64,000 bases of DNA from Iodidimonas nitroreducens. Lineage in GTDB: Bacteria; Pseudomonadota; Alphaproteobacteria; Sphingomonadales; Rhodothalassiaceae. The stretch spans positions 1-64,000 of the forward strand of contig BAYV01000004.1 of the NCBI GenBank assembly GCA_000710935.1, read 5' to 3'. Shown piece after piece: positions 41,634 to 48,881 of this stretch (position 1 is its first letter; each line of letters opens with the position of its first letter). The notes under the pieces are model-generated. The model was not told the origin of the DNA, did no database searches, and saw only the letters and a program-made list of their open reading frames with translations. Made by a program: the position numbers and the translations under genes.

Positions 41634-42321
41634 GGCGATAGCCTGCCCGCTTTGCGGTATGGCCGGGGCGATGCCCTTCATCGAGATCGAGGGCCAAGCC
41701 TATCATGCCTGCGAGCAGTGCGAGATCCGGTTTTTACATCCGCGCCATCATTTGCCGCCCATGGCCGAAAAAGCCCATTATGATCAGCATGAAAATGACG
41801 TGGATGATCCCGGCTATCGCCGCTTTTTAGCCCGGCTTCTCGATCCCTTGCTGGCTTATCTGGATCAAAACCCCGCTGGCCAAAGTTTAGCTGAGAGGCC
41901 CCTTCAGGCCCTTGATTTTGGCTGCGGCCCCGGTCCGGCTTTGGCGATGATGATCAAGGAAGCAGGCCATCATTGCGCCCTTTATGATCCTTTTTTCCAT
42001 CCCGATCAGGCGGCCATCGATCCGGGGGAAAAGGCGGGGGCTTATGATATCATCTGCTGCACCGAAGTGGCCGAGCATCTTTATCGCCCGGCTCAGGTGT
42101 TCGATCAGCTTGTGAAGCTGTTGGCACCTCAGGGGGTTTTGGCGATCATGACCTGTTTTCAAACCGATGATGCCCGCTTTGCCCAATGGCATTATCGCCG
42201 CGATCCAACCCATGTGATTTTCTATCGCCTGCGCAGTTTTCACGTTCTGGCCGATCGCTTTGGGCTATGCTGCCACAGCCCGGCGAAGGATGTGGTTTTT
42301 CTCAAAAAGGCAGGGCAATGA
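41611..42321 (+). CDS. Zinc-ribbon class I methyltransferase
   Basis: 236 residues from ATG 41611, preceded by GATGAGG and overlapping the aminotransferase end by 23 bp. An N-terminal zinc ribbon (CPLC and CEQC at about 14-17 and 34-37) is followed by a class I SAM domain with motif I ALDFGCGPGPA near 100. The post-motif block is DIICCTEVAEHLYRP, then LAPQGVLAIMTCF. The Zn-ribbon/Methyltransf_23 arrangement often acts on sugars, quinones or nucleic acids; the substrate cannot be told. It is coupled to the next gene by an ATGA overlap. Confidence 0.85.
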   Translation: MHKSKKDEAIACPLCGMAGAMPFIEIEGQAYHACEQCEIRFLHPRHHLPPMAEKAHYDQHENDVDDPGYRRFLARLLDPLLAYLDQNPAGQSLAERPLQALDFGCGPGPALAMMIKEAGHHCALYDPFFHPDQAAIDPGEKAGAYDIICCTEVAEHLYRPAQVFDQLVKLLAPQGVLAIMTCFQTDDARFAQWHYRRDPTHVIFYRLRSFHVLADRFGLCCHSPAKDVVFLKKAGQ

Positions 42322-42935
42322 GCACGGAGCTGCATCTGGCCCGCCTTGATCAGCTGGTGGCGGACATTTTGGCCTTGGGCGCGCGGTCGGTGCTGGATAT
42401 GGGCTGCGGCGATGGGGTTTTGATCCTTGAATTGCTGAAATATCCGGTGATTGAAAAGCTCGCCGGGATGGATGTGGGGGAAGAGGCGATCCGCCGCCTG
42501 CGCCAGACGCTGTCCGCCCTGCCGCAAAAAGATCGTGATCGCGTCACCCTTGCCAAAGGATCGATGCTGGATGCCGATCAGCGCTGGCAGGGATTTGATC
42601 TGGCGGTGATGCTGGAAACCATCGAGCATCTTGATCCCGCCGATCTTTCGCGCCTTGAGCGCCGATTATTTCATGATTTTGCCCCGCGCTGGATCATCAT
42701 CACCACCCCCAATAGCGAATTCAATGATTTGCTGGGGGTGCCGCCCCATCGTTTTCGCCATCCCGATCATCGCTTTGAGTGGGATCGTGCCCGCTTTGCC
42801 GCCTGGGCCCGTGGGGTGGCCAAACGCCATGGCTATGCTGTGGATTTAAAGCCATTGGGCGGGGCCCATCCGCTTTTGGGCGGGCCATCGCAAATGGCTT
42901 TATTTGCGCGGATCAGCCCTTTGGATCAAGAATAG
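42318..42935 (+). CDS. Stand-alone Hen1-like RNA 3'-terminal 2'-O-methyltransferase
   Basis: 205 residues from ATG 42318 (ATGA overlap with the preceding gene; an upstream in-frame extension to 42186 lies inside that gene). Class I SAM domain: motif I DMGCGDG (27-33). The Hen1 metal motif is ETIEH with Glu100, Glu103 and His104, then TTPNSEFNDLL near 129-139 and FRHPDHRFEWDRARFAAWA (146-164), where His151 (or His148) would be the fourth ligand. This combination is the Hen1 signature, which 2'-O-methylates RNA 3' ends. Bacterial Hen1 normally has an extra N-terminal domain and a Pnkp partner; neither is present. The substrate is therefore open. Confidence 0.72.
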   Translation: MSTELHLARLDQLVADILALGARSVLDMGCGDGVLILELLKYPVIEKLAGMDVGEEAIRRLRQTLSALPQKDRDRVTLAKGSMLDADQRWQGFDLAVMLETIEHLDPADLSRLERRLFHDFAPRWIIITTPNSEFNDLLGVPPHRFRHPDHRFEWDRARFAAWARGVAKRHGYAVDLKPLGGAHPLLGGPSQMALFARISPLDQE

Positions 42936-43917
42936 CCTCAGCCGTGCGCCTTAAAATCTGGCTGGCAGGCAGCGGCTGCCAATGCAGCAGGGCGCGGGCA
43001 AGGCTGCTATCATAGCGGCGGAAAAATCGCGCCGCCCGCACCCCTTCCACCGAAGCGGCGGGGGCTTTGCCGTTCAGTCGGCTGATGATGTTGCCCCCAT
43101 GGCCGGCCATCGCCGCCAGCCAATAGGGGATGGTTTTGCGGGGCATCGGGCGGTCGCTGATCTGCGCGAGATGATCAAGCATGGCCCCAAAGCCGATGGT
43201 CTCGCCCGCCAGCACAAAACGGCTGCCATCCGGGGCATTTTGGGCTGCGGCCAGATGCGCTTTTGCGGTTTGATCCACATCGATCAGATTGAGCCCCATC
43301 TCCAGATAAGCGGGGGGTGGATGGTGCAAAAACCCTTTGATCATATCGGTTGGTTCGGTTGCGAAATGATCGGGCGGCCCCATGGGCACCGTGGGATAAA
43401 GGATCAGGATGTCCAGCGATCCGCCCATGGCCCGGCGCAAGGCTTCATCGGCCAGCCATTTGGATCGGCTATAGGGGCCGGGCATGGATTCCAGCGGCGG
43501 TTTGGGATCATGTTCGCTGATCGGTTCGGGATTGGGATCGCGCCAATCGCGCAGGATCAGGGCGGTGGAGGTGGCAATCAGCCGCCGCACCCCAAGGGCC
43601 TTGGCCGCGGCAATCACCCGGGCCGTGCCCTGATGATTGATCTGCTCATAAAGCCCGGGATCAGCCGCCCAAAGCCGGGCATTGGCGGCCAGATGATAAA
43701 CCGTTTCGCAGCCCTTCATGGCGTTCATCAGGGCATCTTGATCAAGGATCGAACCGGGATGACCGATCACGCCTTTTGGCAAAAGATCGGGTGGCAAAAG
43801 ATCGGGGCGGGCAGCGGGATCAAGCACACGCACATCAGCCCCAAGTTGATGCACCTGCCGGGCAAGGCTGCTGCCGATAAAACCCGCGCCGCCGGTGATT
43901 AAAACAGGCCCATTCAT
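42913..43917 (-). CDS. NAD(P)-dependent epimerase/reductase (extended SDR)
   Basis: 334 residues. Extended short-chain dehydrogenase: Rossmann motif TGGAGFIG (8-15), HLAANARLW near 75-83, and the catalytic Tyr149/Lys153 pair (YSRSK) with Ser117 from TST. The sequence is closest in style to hopanoid-associated HpnA and dihydroflavonol-reductase-like members, which act on sugars or sterol-like alcohols. Its 3' end overlaps the 3' end of the Hen1-like gene by 23 bp (convergent). It is the last gene of a minus-strand trio and is coupled to the one before it by ATGA. Confidence 0.85.
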   Translation of the reverse strand: MNGPVLITGGAGFIGSSLARQVHQLGADVRVLDPAARPDLLPPDLLPKGVIGHPGSILDQDALMNAMKGCETVYHLAANARLWAADPGLYEQINHQGTARVIAAAKALGVRRLIATSTALILRDWRDPNPEPISEHDPKPPLESMPGPYSRSKWLADEALRRAMGGSLDILILYPTVPMGPPDHFATEPTDMIKGFLHHPPPAYLEMGLNLIDVDQTAKAHLAAAQNAPDGSRFVLAGETIGFGAMLDHLAQISDRPMPRKTIPYWLAAMAGHGGNIISRLNGKAPAASVEGVRAARFFRRYDSSLARALLHWQPLPASQILRRTAEAILDPKG

Positions 43918-45170
43918 GGCTTATCTCCTTGGCCCATCGTCGTTTTTTCCTTGGCGGAATGGAGCGTGCAGATGGCCAGTCCCTCGCCAAAGGCCGACCC
44001 CATGATCAGATGCGATCCGCTTTTCACAGCACTTGTGGCCCCGGGAAAAACCTTGCCATCGATCTTCAGCACTTTGCTGAGATGCACCCTGCCATCAGCC
44101 GTCAGTTCCAAGCGATAAATGATGCTGTCAGGCTGGCTGAAGGGGGCATTGAAGGCGCGAAAAAGGGCATAGGACAACAGATGATCAAGGGCGGCGATAT
44201 AAAAGGCCCCATCATCGCCACGGTTGATATTATCGGGGGCGGCAGCAAGCGCAATCAGCTTGGGCAGGCCAGCGAGAGCAGGGGCGGGAGCGAGAGCAGG
44301 GGCGGGAGCGGGATTTCGGACATCGCCCAGATCAAGGATGCGCAGGTTTTTGCCCCGGGTTTCCGCGATGATCAGATGGGGCCTGCCATCAAGATCGGCG
44401 ACGGCAAGGCCATTGGCGAAAGCAAGATCATCACGCAGTTTGGTGGCGCCTTGGGCATCGAGCAGGGCCACCGCACCATTGGCTCGGTTGAACATCTGAT
44501 CGGCCCAGCGCCCGCTTTTGCTGCAGCTTGCCAGATCATTGCTGATGAGCAGGCGATCCGGGGCCAAAGCCACAACCATATTGGGATGGCACAGCCCCGT
44601 GCCGATAAAGGATTGATGGGTGATATGAGTGATCAAGGTGCCGCTTTCATCAAGGCCCAAGGCGATGATCCGGGGCTGATCCGTGATCAGCCTGCCCCGG
44701 CTGTCATGATAAGGCGCGCGATCGATGCTGTATAAAATCCGCTTATGATCCGCATTCCCATTCCCATTCCTATCCCCATTCCCATCCCCATTTTGGCCGA
44801 TCCATAAATCCAGCCCATGGGGGCGCATGGCATCATGATCTGCGCGCGTCAGAGATGTCACCGTCAGGCTTTCGCCGCCCTTTTCAAGATCATCAAGCGC
44901 CAAAGCCAGCAGGCCGCCGGGATAAAGGGATGGCGCGGGCGTTTCATCAAGGGCGATGCGGCGGTTATAGGCGGCCAGATAAAGCATGCCGCGCTGATGA
45001 TCAACGGCCATATCTTCCACGCCGACAACAAGGCGCCCATCTTCATCATGAAGGGCGAGCGAACGGCAATGGCTTGCACCATAAGGCAAGAGCGGCGCAT
45101 CAGGCTGATCGCATGCGGCAAGGACAAGGGAGAGCATCACAGTCAAAGCCCTATGCCGGCCCCGCATCAA
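43914..45170 (-). CDS. Paraoxonase/arylesterase-like lipoprotein
   Basis: 418 residues. Lipobox LVLAAC with Cys20 anchors it to a membrane. The rest is a six-bladed beta propeller in the SMP-30/PON style: VEDMAVDHQRGMLYLA near 50-65, MRPHGLDLWIG, LLISNDLASC, FANGLAVADLDG and APDNINRGDDGAFYIA. These supply the Asn/Asp/Glu calcium positions of paraoxonases, which hydrolyse lactones and esters. Two in-frame low-complexity inserts are present: a Gly/Asn stretch near residues 124-140 and a Pro/Ala stretch near 288-303. It overlaps the sulfotransferase upstream and the epimerase downstream. Confidence 0.7.
   Translation of the reverse strand: MMRGRHRALTVMLSLVLAACDQPDAPLLPYGASHCRSLALHDEDGRLVVGVEDMAVDHQRGMLYLAAYNRRIALDETPAPSLYPGGLLALALDDLEKGGESLTVTSLTRADHDAMRPHGLDLWIGQNGDGNGDRNGNGNADHKRILYSIDRAPYHDSRGRLITDQPRIIALGLDESGTLITHITHQSFIGTGLCHPNMVVALAPDRLLISNDLASCSKSGRWADQMFNRANGAVALLDAQGATKLRDDLAFANGLAVADLDGRPHLIIAETRGKNLRILDLGDVRNPAPAPALAPAPALAGLPKLIALAAAPDNINRGDDGAFYIAALDHLLSYALFRAFNAPFSQPDSIIYRLELTADGRVHLSKVLKIDGKVFPGATSAVKSGSHLIMGSAFGEGLAICTLHSAKEKTTMGQGDKP
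44271..44306. repeat. 18-bp tandem repeat inside the paraoxonase-like gene
   Basis: AGCGAGAGCAGGGGCGGG is repeated exactly twice and then partly a third time. On the coding strand it encodes Pro-Ala-Pro-Ala-Leu-Ala units. The 18-bp period keeps the frame. Confidence 0.85.
44753..44796. repeat. 6-bp tandem repeat inside the paraoxonase-like gene
   Basis: About seven copies of an ATTCCC/ATCCCC-type hexamer. On the coding strand it encodes alternating Gly and Asn/Asp. The period keeps the frame, so copy-number changes alter only a loop length. Confidence 0.75.
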
Positions 45171-46270
45171 AGCGCATCCTCATAACCCCAATGGCGGATA
45201 TGGTCGCCCCAGCGATCCATCAGTTTCTGGCGCAGATCAGGCGGGGCGGTGAAGCTGTTTTTCTGATAATCGGCAACCGAGCCAAGATAGCGTTCAAACA
45301 CCGGGCGGGCGGCAGCAAAACCATCCATGTCGAGGCGATCATAAATATGGCCGATTTCAGCCATGGGATCGGCCTGGAAAGCATCAAAGCTTAATTCATG
45401 AAATTGATGGGCGGGCAGATCGGCGGTTTCCCGGCGCAGATTGTGCATCATCCGATCATAGGTCGCCAAAATGATCTCATCGATATCCAGATGCCCGTAA
45501 TCCTGCAGGGCAAATTGCGCAAACAGGGCTTGATAGAAATTGCGCATGGATAAAAACACCTTCGCCGGATTGCGATGGATGTGGATGAATTTGGCATCCG
45601 GCCACAGGGCGCGCAATTGGGCCGGGCGCGCAGTATAAACCGGATTTTTGATCAAAAGCTGGCGGCCCGGTTGGGCGATGGAGAGCTTTTTATAAAACAG
45701 ACGCAAAATGCCTTCCCATTGGGTGCGTTCCTTAGCGCTTACACCATCAAGAAACACCCCCGATTGGAAATAGTCGTCAAATTTTTGGGGATAATAAAGC
45801 CCGTGATAAAAAGACAGCGCCGACATATTGGCGAGGGCGATTTCATCTTCCTGCGGAGAATCCGCATCCACCCGCACCCGATCAATATAGCGATGTTCTG
45901 GCAGCTTTTTCACGAGCAATGGTTCGAGCGCCCGGCCCAAAAGCAGAAAATCCCATGGCAAAGCAGTGGCAAAGGGGGAAACATAGCCAAAGCGATCAGA
46001 TTTCGAGAGCACATTATAAAGATGGGTCGTGCCTGATCGCCAATGCCCCAAAATAAAAATCGGTGCCTGATGATCTCCAGCTTTGGGGCGCAGGGCCAAG
46101 GTGCCGCGCTCGATCAGGGAAAAAGGCAGCCGCCCCAGTGCTGCCCCGAATGCGGCCAGCATTTTCATCCGGGCATGGGGGGCAAGCCCGCCCGAACGTC
46201 GCCACACGGTCCACAGCGTTGCAAGATTGGCACCATAAAGCGGATGGGATGGATCAGCCTTTTTCGACAT
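45167..46270 (-). CDS. Sulfotransferase family protein
   Basis: 367 residues from the ATG at 46270; an in-frame extension to 46339 is not family-like. PAPS-dependent transfer of sulfate to a hydroxyl or amine. The 5'-phosphosulfate loop is GHWRSGTTHL (75-84) and the 3'-phosphate segment is FIHIHRNPAKVFLSMRNFY; IKNPVYTARPAQLRALWPDAK precedes it. This is the bacterial Sulfotransfer_3 type. First gene of the sulfotransferase / paraoxonase-like / epimerase operon, with the next gene overlapping by 4 bp. Acceptor unknown. Confidence 0.88.
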   Translation of the reverse strand: MSKKADPSHPLYGANLATLWTVWRRSGGLAPHARMKMLAAFGAALGRLPFSLIERGTLALRPKAGDHQAPIFILGHWRSGTTHLYNVLSKSDRFGYVSPFATALPWDFLLLGRALEPLLVKKLPEHRYIDRVRVDADSPQEDEIALANMSALSFYHGLYYPQKFDDYFQSGVFLDGVSAKERTQWEGILRLFYKKLSIAQPGRQLLIKNPVYTARPAQLRALWPDAKFIHIHRNPAKVFLSMRNFYQALFAQFALQDYGHLDIDEIILATYDRMMHNLRRETADLPAHQFHELSFDAFQADPMAEIGHIYDRLDMDGFAAARPVFERYLGSVADYQKNSFTAPPDLRQKLMDRWGDHIRHWGYEDAL

Positions 46271-46526
46271 AAAAGCAGGGCCTTTTCGGGGCAGGGGATG
46301 CGATAGACCTGTGATCGCCCCGGTGGGGCCGCTTGTCAAGCCAAGGCCATATCACAGCCCGGCGATATTTGGAAAAAAAGCCAAAGAAAAAGACCGGGGA
46401 AAAAGGCTGGGGAAAAACAGCTTTGTGCACCATTTATCCTTTGCGCGGATCATGAAGCACGATAAGAAACATTTGATAGGCAGAGCCTTGTGGAAATACA
46501 ACCCTTGGAAGATGAGGAGACGGCCC
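46271..46526. other. Non-coding divergent interval
   Basis: 256 bases between the sulfotransferase and the oxygenase, holding their divergent promoters. Purine-rich A/G runs occur at 46373-46430. No gene, clear hairpin or operator was recognised. Confidence 0.5.
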
Positions 46527-47150
46527 ATGTCCCAGCCCGAAAACACCCCAAAACCAAAAGGCGATGTGCGGCCCATTTTTCCGGCAGGCGCGGTGGTTCG
46601 CTATGAAAATCCTGATCACAAGGCGATAGCGGTGGATGATCTGCACTATGAGCCGAATTTTGGCTCGATCACGGAATCAACCAGCCAGAACCGTAATATC
46701 TTGAAGGAAGATCGCTTCCGGGCTTTGGCGAAATTTCTCGATGGCTGTGTGAAAGATTGTCTCGATCATGTGTATTGCTATGATTATGAAGCCTTTTCCA
46801 TCGTTCATGCGTGGGTCAACCGGGCTCCTGAAGGCGGCTATCAGCGGATGCATCAGCATGGCAATTCGATATTAAGCGGGGTTTATTATCTGAAGGCGGA
46901 TCGCCAGAACAGCGCGCCTTTGATGTTTGAAAAGCCGGAAATCAACACGCAACCTTATCTGGCGATTGCCTCAAAGCAGCAAAATATCTTCACTGCCAAT
47001 CGCATCGCCTATCCATCGCAATCGGGGATTTGCTATCTTTTTCCCAGCCAGATCCGTCATGGCTATGAAACCCCCACCAAAGGCGGTGAGCGGATCAGCC
47101 TTGCTTTCAATGTGATGCTTTCGGGGGTGGGATCGTTTTATCGGATTTAG
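46527..47150 (+). CDS. TIGR02466-family putative 2OG-Fe(II) oxygenase
   Basis: 207 residues from ATG 46527 (GAGGAGA upstream); an open extension to 46311 is not used. Conserved blocks are the helix AWVNRAPEGGYQRMHQHGNS, then SGVYYLKAD, and LFPSQIRHGYETPTKGGERISLAFN. His109 and/or His111 (MHQHGNS) and His178 (RHGY) are likely iron ligands, and Arg189 the 2-oxoglutarate ligand. A classical HxD is not visible; the HxHxNS pattern is what this family shows. It is convergent with erpA, only 10 bp apart. Substrate unknown. Confidence 0.75.
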   Translation: MSQPENTPKPKGDVRPIFPAGAVVRYENPDHKAIAVDDLHYEPNFGSITESTSQNRNILKEDRFRALAKFLDGCVKDCLDHVYCYDYEAFSIVHAWVNRAPEGGYQRMHQHGNSILSGVYYLKADRQNSAPLMFEKPEINTQPYLAIASKQQNIFTANRIAYPSQSGICYLFPSQIRHGYETPTKGGERISLAFNVMLSGVGSFYRI

Positions 47151-47160
47151 GGTCAGGTGA

Positions 47161-47502
47161 TCACACCGAAAAAGATGATCCGCAGCCGCAGGATGATTCG
47201 GCATTGGGATTTTTGACCTGAAAGGACGCGCCGATCAGATCTTCAACATAATCCACCTGCGCCCCCAGCACATAAAGCAGGGACATATCATCCACCAAAA
47301 CCTTCACCCCATGCTGATTGGATGCGATATCGCCGGGTTCGGACTCTTTGGCCAGATCGAATTTATAGCTGAAGCCTGAACAGCCGCCGCCCGCCACCGA
47401 AATGCGAAAGGCCAGGCCATCTTCGCCTTCGCTGGCAATCATCTGCTTGAGCCGGCTGGCAGCTTTTTCGGTCAGGGTCACGGGGGCGGGCGCATCAGCC
47501 AT
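47161..47502 (-). CDS. erpA: Iron-sulfur cluster insertion protein ErpA (A-type carrier)
   Basis: 113 residues. Delivers Fe-S clusters to apo-enzymes. The three cluster cysteines are Cys41 (GGCSGF), Cys105 and Cys107 (SSCGCGSSF). The core AFRISVAGGGCSG and FQVKNPNAESSCGCG are typical of ErpA/IscA. Divergent from dgt, an order conserved in alphaproteobacteria. A long dyad lies in the gap. Confidence 0.93.
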   Translation of the reverse strand: MADAPAPVTLTEKAASRLKQMIASEGEDGLAFRISVAGGGCSGFSYKFDLAKESEPGDIASNQHGVKVLVDDMSLLYVLGAQVDYVEDLIGASFQVKNPNAESSCGCGSSFSV

Positions 47503-47543
47503 GGTCGGGTTTCACCTCTATTGCAGGATCAGTGTACAGCAAA

Positions 47544-47574
47544 GCATCTCACCCTAGATTTAGGGTTTCGATGC
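47544..47574. promoter_or_regulatory. Nested dyad between erpA and dgt
   Basis: The inner arms ACCCTA (47551-47556) and TAGGGT (47561-47566) are perfect, with a 4-nt centre (GATT). They are flanked by the outer arms GCATC (47544-47548) and GATGC (47570-47574). The 31-bp symmetric site sits 42 bp before the erpA start and 80 bp before dgt. It does not resemble an IscR site I know. Confidence 0.5.
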
Positions 47575-47654
47575 CATCTGTCAATGTATCTGATGGGCAT
47601 CTGATGGGCACCAGATGGATTGCGCCCCGGCGAAAGAGCCGATAAGCATGGCGG

Positions 47655-48881
47655 ATGAGCAGTTCGCACCAAAACGCGCCGCATCTGGCGATGGAAATTT
47701 TGCTGGCCCCCTATGCATCACGGGGCAGCCAAAGCCGTGGCCGCCTTGTGCCCGAGGGCGAAAGCGCCACGCGCTCGGTTTTCCAAAGGGATCGGGATCG
47801 CATCATCCATTCTTCGGCCTTTCGCCGGTTGAAACACAAAACGCAGGTTTTCGTGTATCATGAAGGCGATCATTTCCGAACCCGGCTCACCCACAGCATC
47901 GAAGTTTCCCAGATCGCCCGGGCCTTGGCGCGGTCTTTGCGGCTGAATGAAGATCTGGCCGAAGCGCTGGCGCTGGCCCATGATCTGGGCCATCCGCCTT
48001 TTGGCCATGCGGGCGAAACCGCATTGGATCAGGCCATGGCCCCTTATGAAGGCTTTGATCATAATGCCCAGACCCTGCGGCTGGTGACCAGCCTTGAACG
48101 CCGCTATGCCGCTTTCGATGGGCTCAATCTGTGTTGGGAAACCCTTGAAGGTTTGGCCAAGCATAATGGCCCCCTGGTGGAAAGCCCCATCGATCCGGCG
48201 CATCCCCCCGCCGCCTTGCCCTTTGGCTTTCGCGATTATCTGCCCGTGCAGGATCTGGAATTGCATAGCTGGCCGGGTGCCGAAGCGCAGGTGGCCGCCA
48301 TTGCCGATGATGTGGCCTATAATAATCACGATATCGATGATGGTTTGCGGGCGGGGCTGTTTTCCCTTGATGATCTCGCCGCTGTTCCCTTTGTGGCCGA
48401 AAGCCTGCACGAGATCGACAAAGCCTATCCCGATCACCCCCAAAGCGTGCGCATTCATGAATTGGTGCGCCGCCTGATCGGGCGGATGACCGATGATATT
48501 TTGGCCGAATCACAAGCGCGGATCGCGGCGCTTGATCCGGCTTCGGTGGAAGATATCCGTGCGGCAGGCCATGCGGTGATCGGCTTTTCCGATGAGATGC
48601 AGCAGGCGGTGAATGGCTTGCGGGCTTTTTTGTTTCACAATATGTATCGGCATCGCTCGGTGCGGCGCACCACATCCAAGGCAAAAAGGGTGGTGCGCGA
48701 TCTGTTTGATTTGTATATGAGCGAGCCTGAGCTTTTGCCTGCTGAATGGGCCCGGCGCGCCCATGGGCCCAACAGCACCGAAACGGCGCGGGCGGTTGCC
48801 GATTTTATCGGCGGCATGACCGATCGTTTCGCCCTGCGCGATCATGAAAAACTCTTTACCATATCGGCAATTCACATATGA
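47655..48881 (+). CDS. dgt: dGTPase-like deoxynucleoside triphosphate triphosphohydrolase
   Basis: 408 residues. HD-domain hydrolase releasing triphosphate from dNTPs. The first His is His80 (LTHSIEVSQ) and the HD pair is His109-Asp110 (ALAHDLGHPPFGHAGE). A third HD residue appears in ADDVAYNNHDIDDG. The length fits the alphaproteobacterial form. ATG 47655 lacks a strong ribosome site, but the N terminus matches the family (YASRGSQSRGR). The stop overlaps the argS start (ATGA), so they are coupled. Confidence 0.92.
   Translation: MSSSHQNAPHLAMEILLAPYASRGSQSRGRLVPEGESATRSVFQRDRDRIIHSSAFRRLKHKTQVFVYHEGDHFRTRLTHSIEVSQIARALARSLRLNEDLAEALALAHDLGHPPFGHAGETALDQAMAPYEGFDHNAQTLRLVTSLERRYAAFDGLNLCWETLEGLAKHNGPLVESPIDPAHPPAALPFGFRDYLPVQDLELHSWPGAEAQVAAIADDVAYNNHDIDDGLRAGLFSLDDLAAVPFVAESLHEIDKAYPDHPQSVRIHELVRRLIGRMTDDILAESQARIAALDPASVEDIRAAGHAVIGFSDEMQQAVNGLRAFLFHNMYRHRSVRRTTSKAKRVVRDLFDLYMSEPELLPAEWARRAHGPNSTETARAVADFIGGMTDRFALRDHEKLFTISAIHI

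Noticed and set aside
42982-43902. Plus-strand open frame of about 306 codons
   Set aside because: Antisense to the epimerase, a consequence of codon bias in GC-rich DNA.
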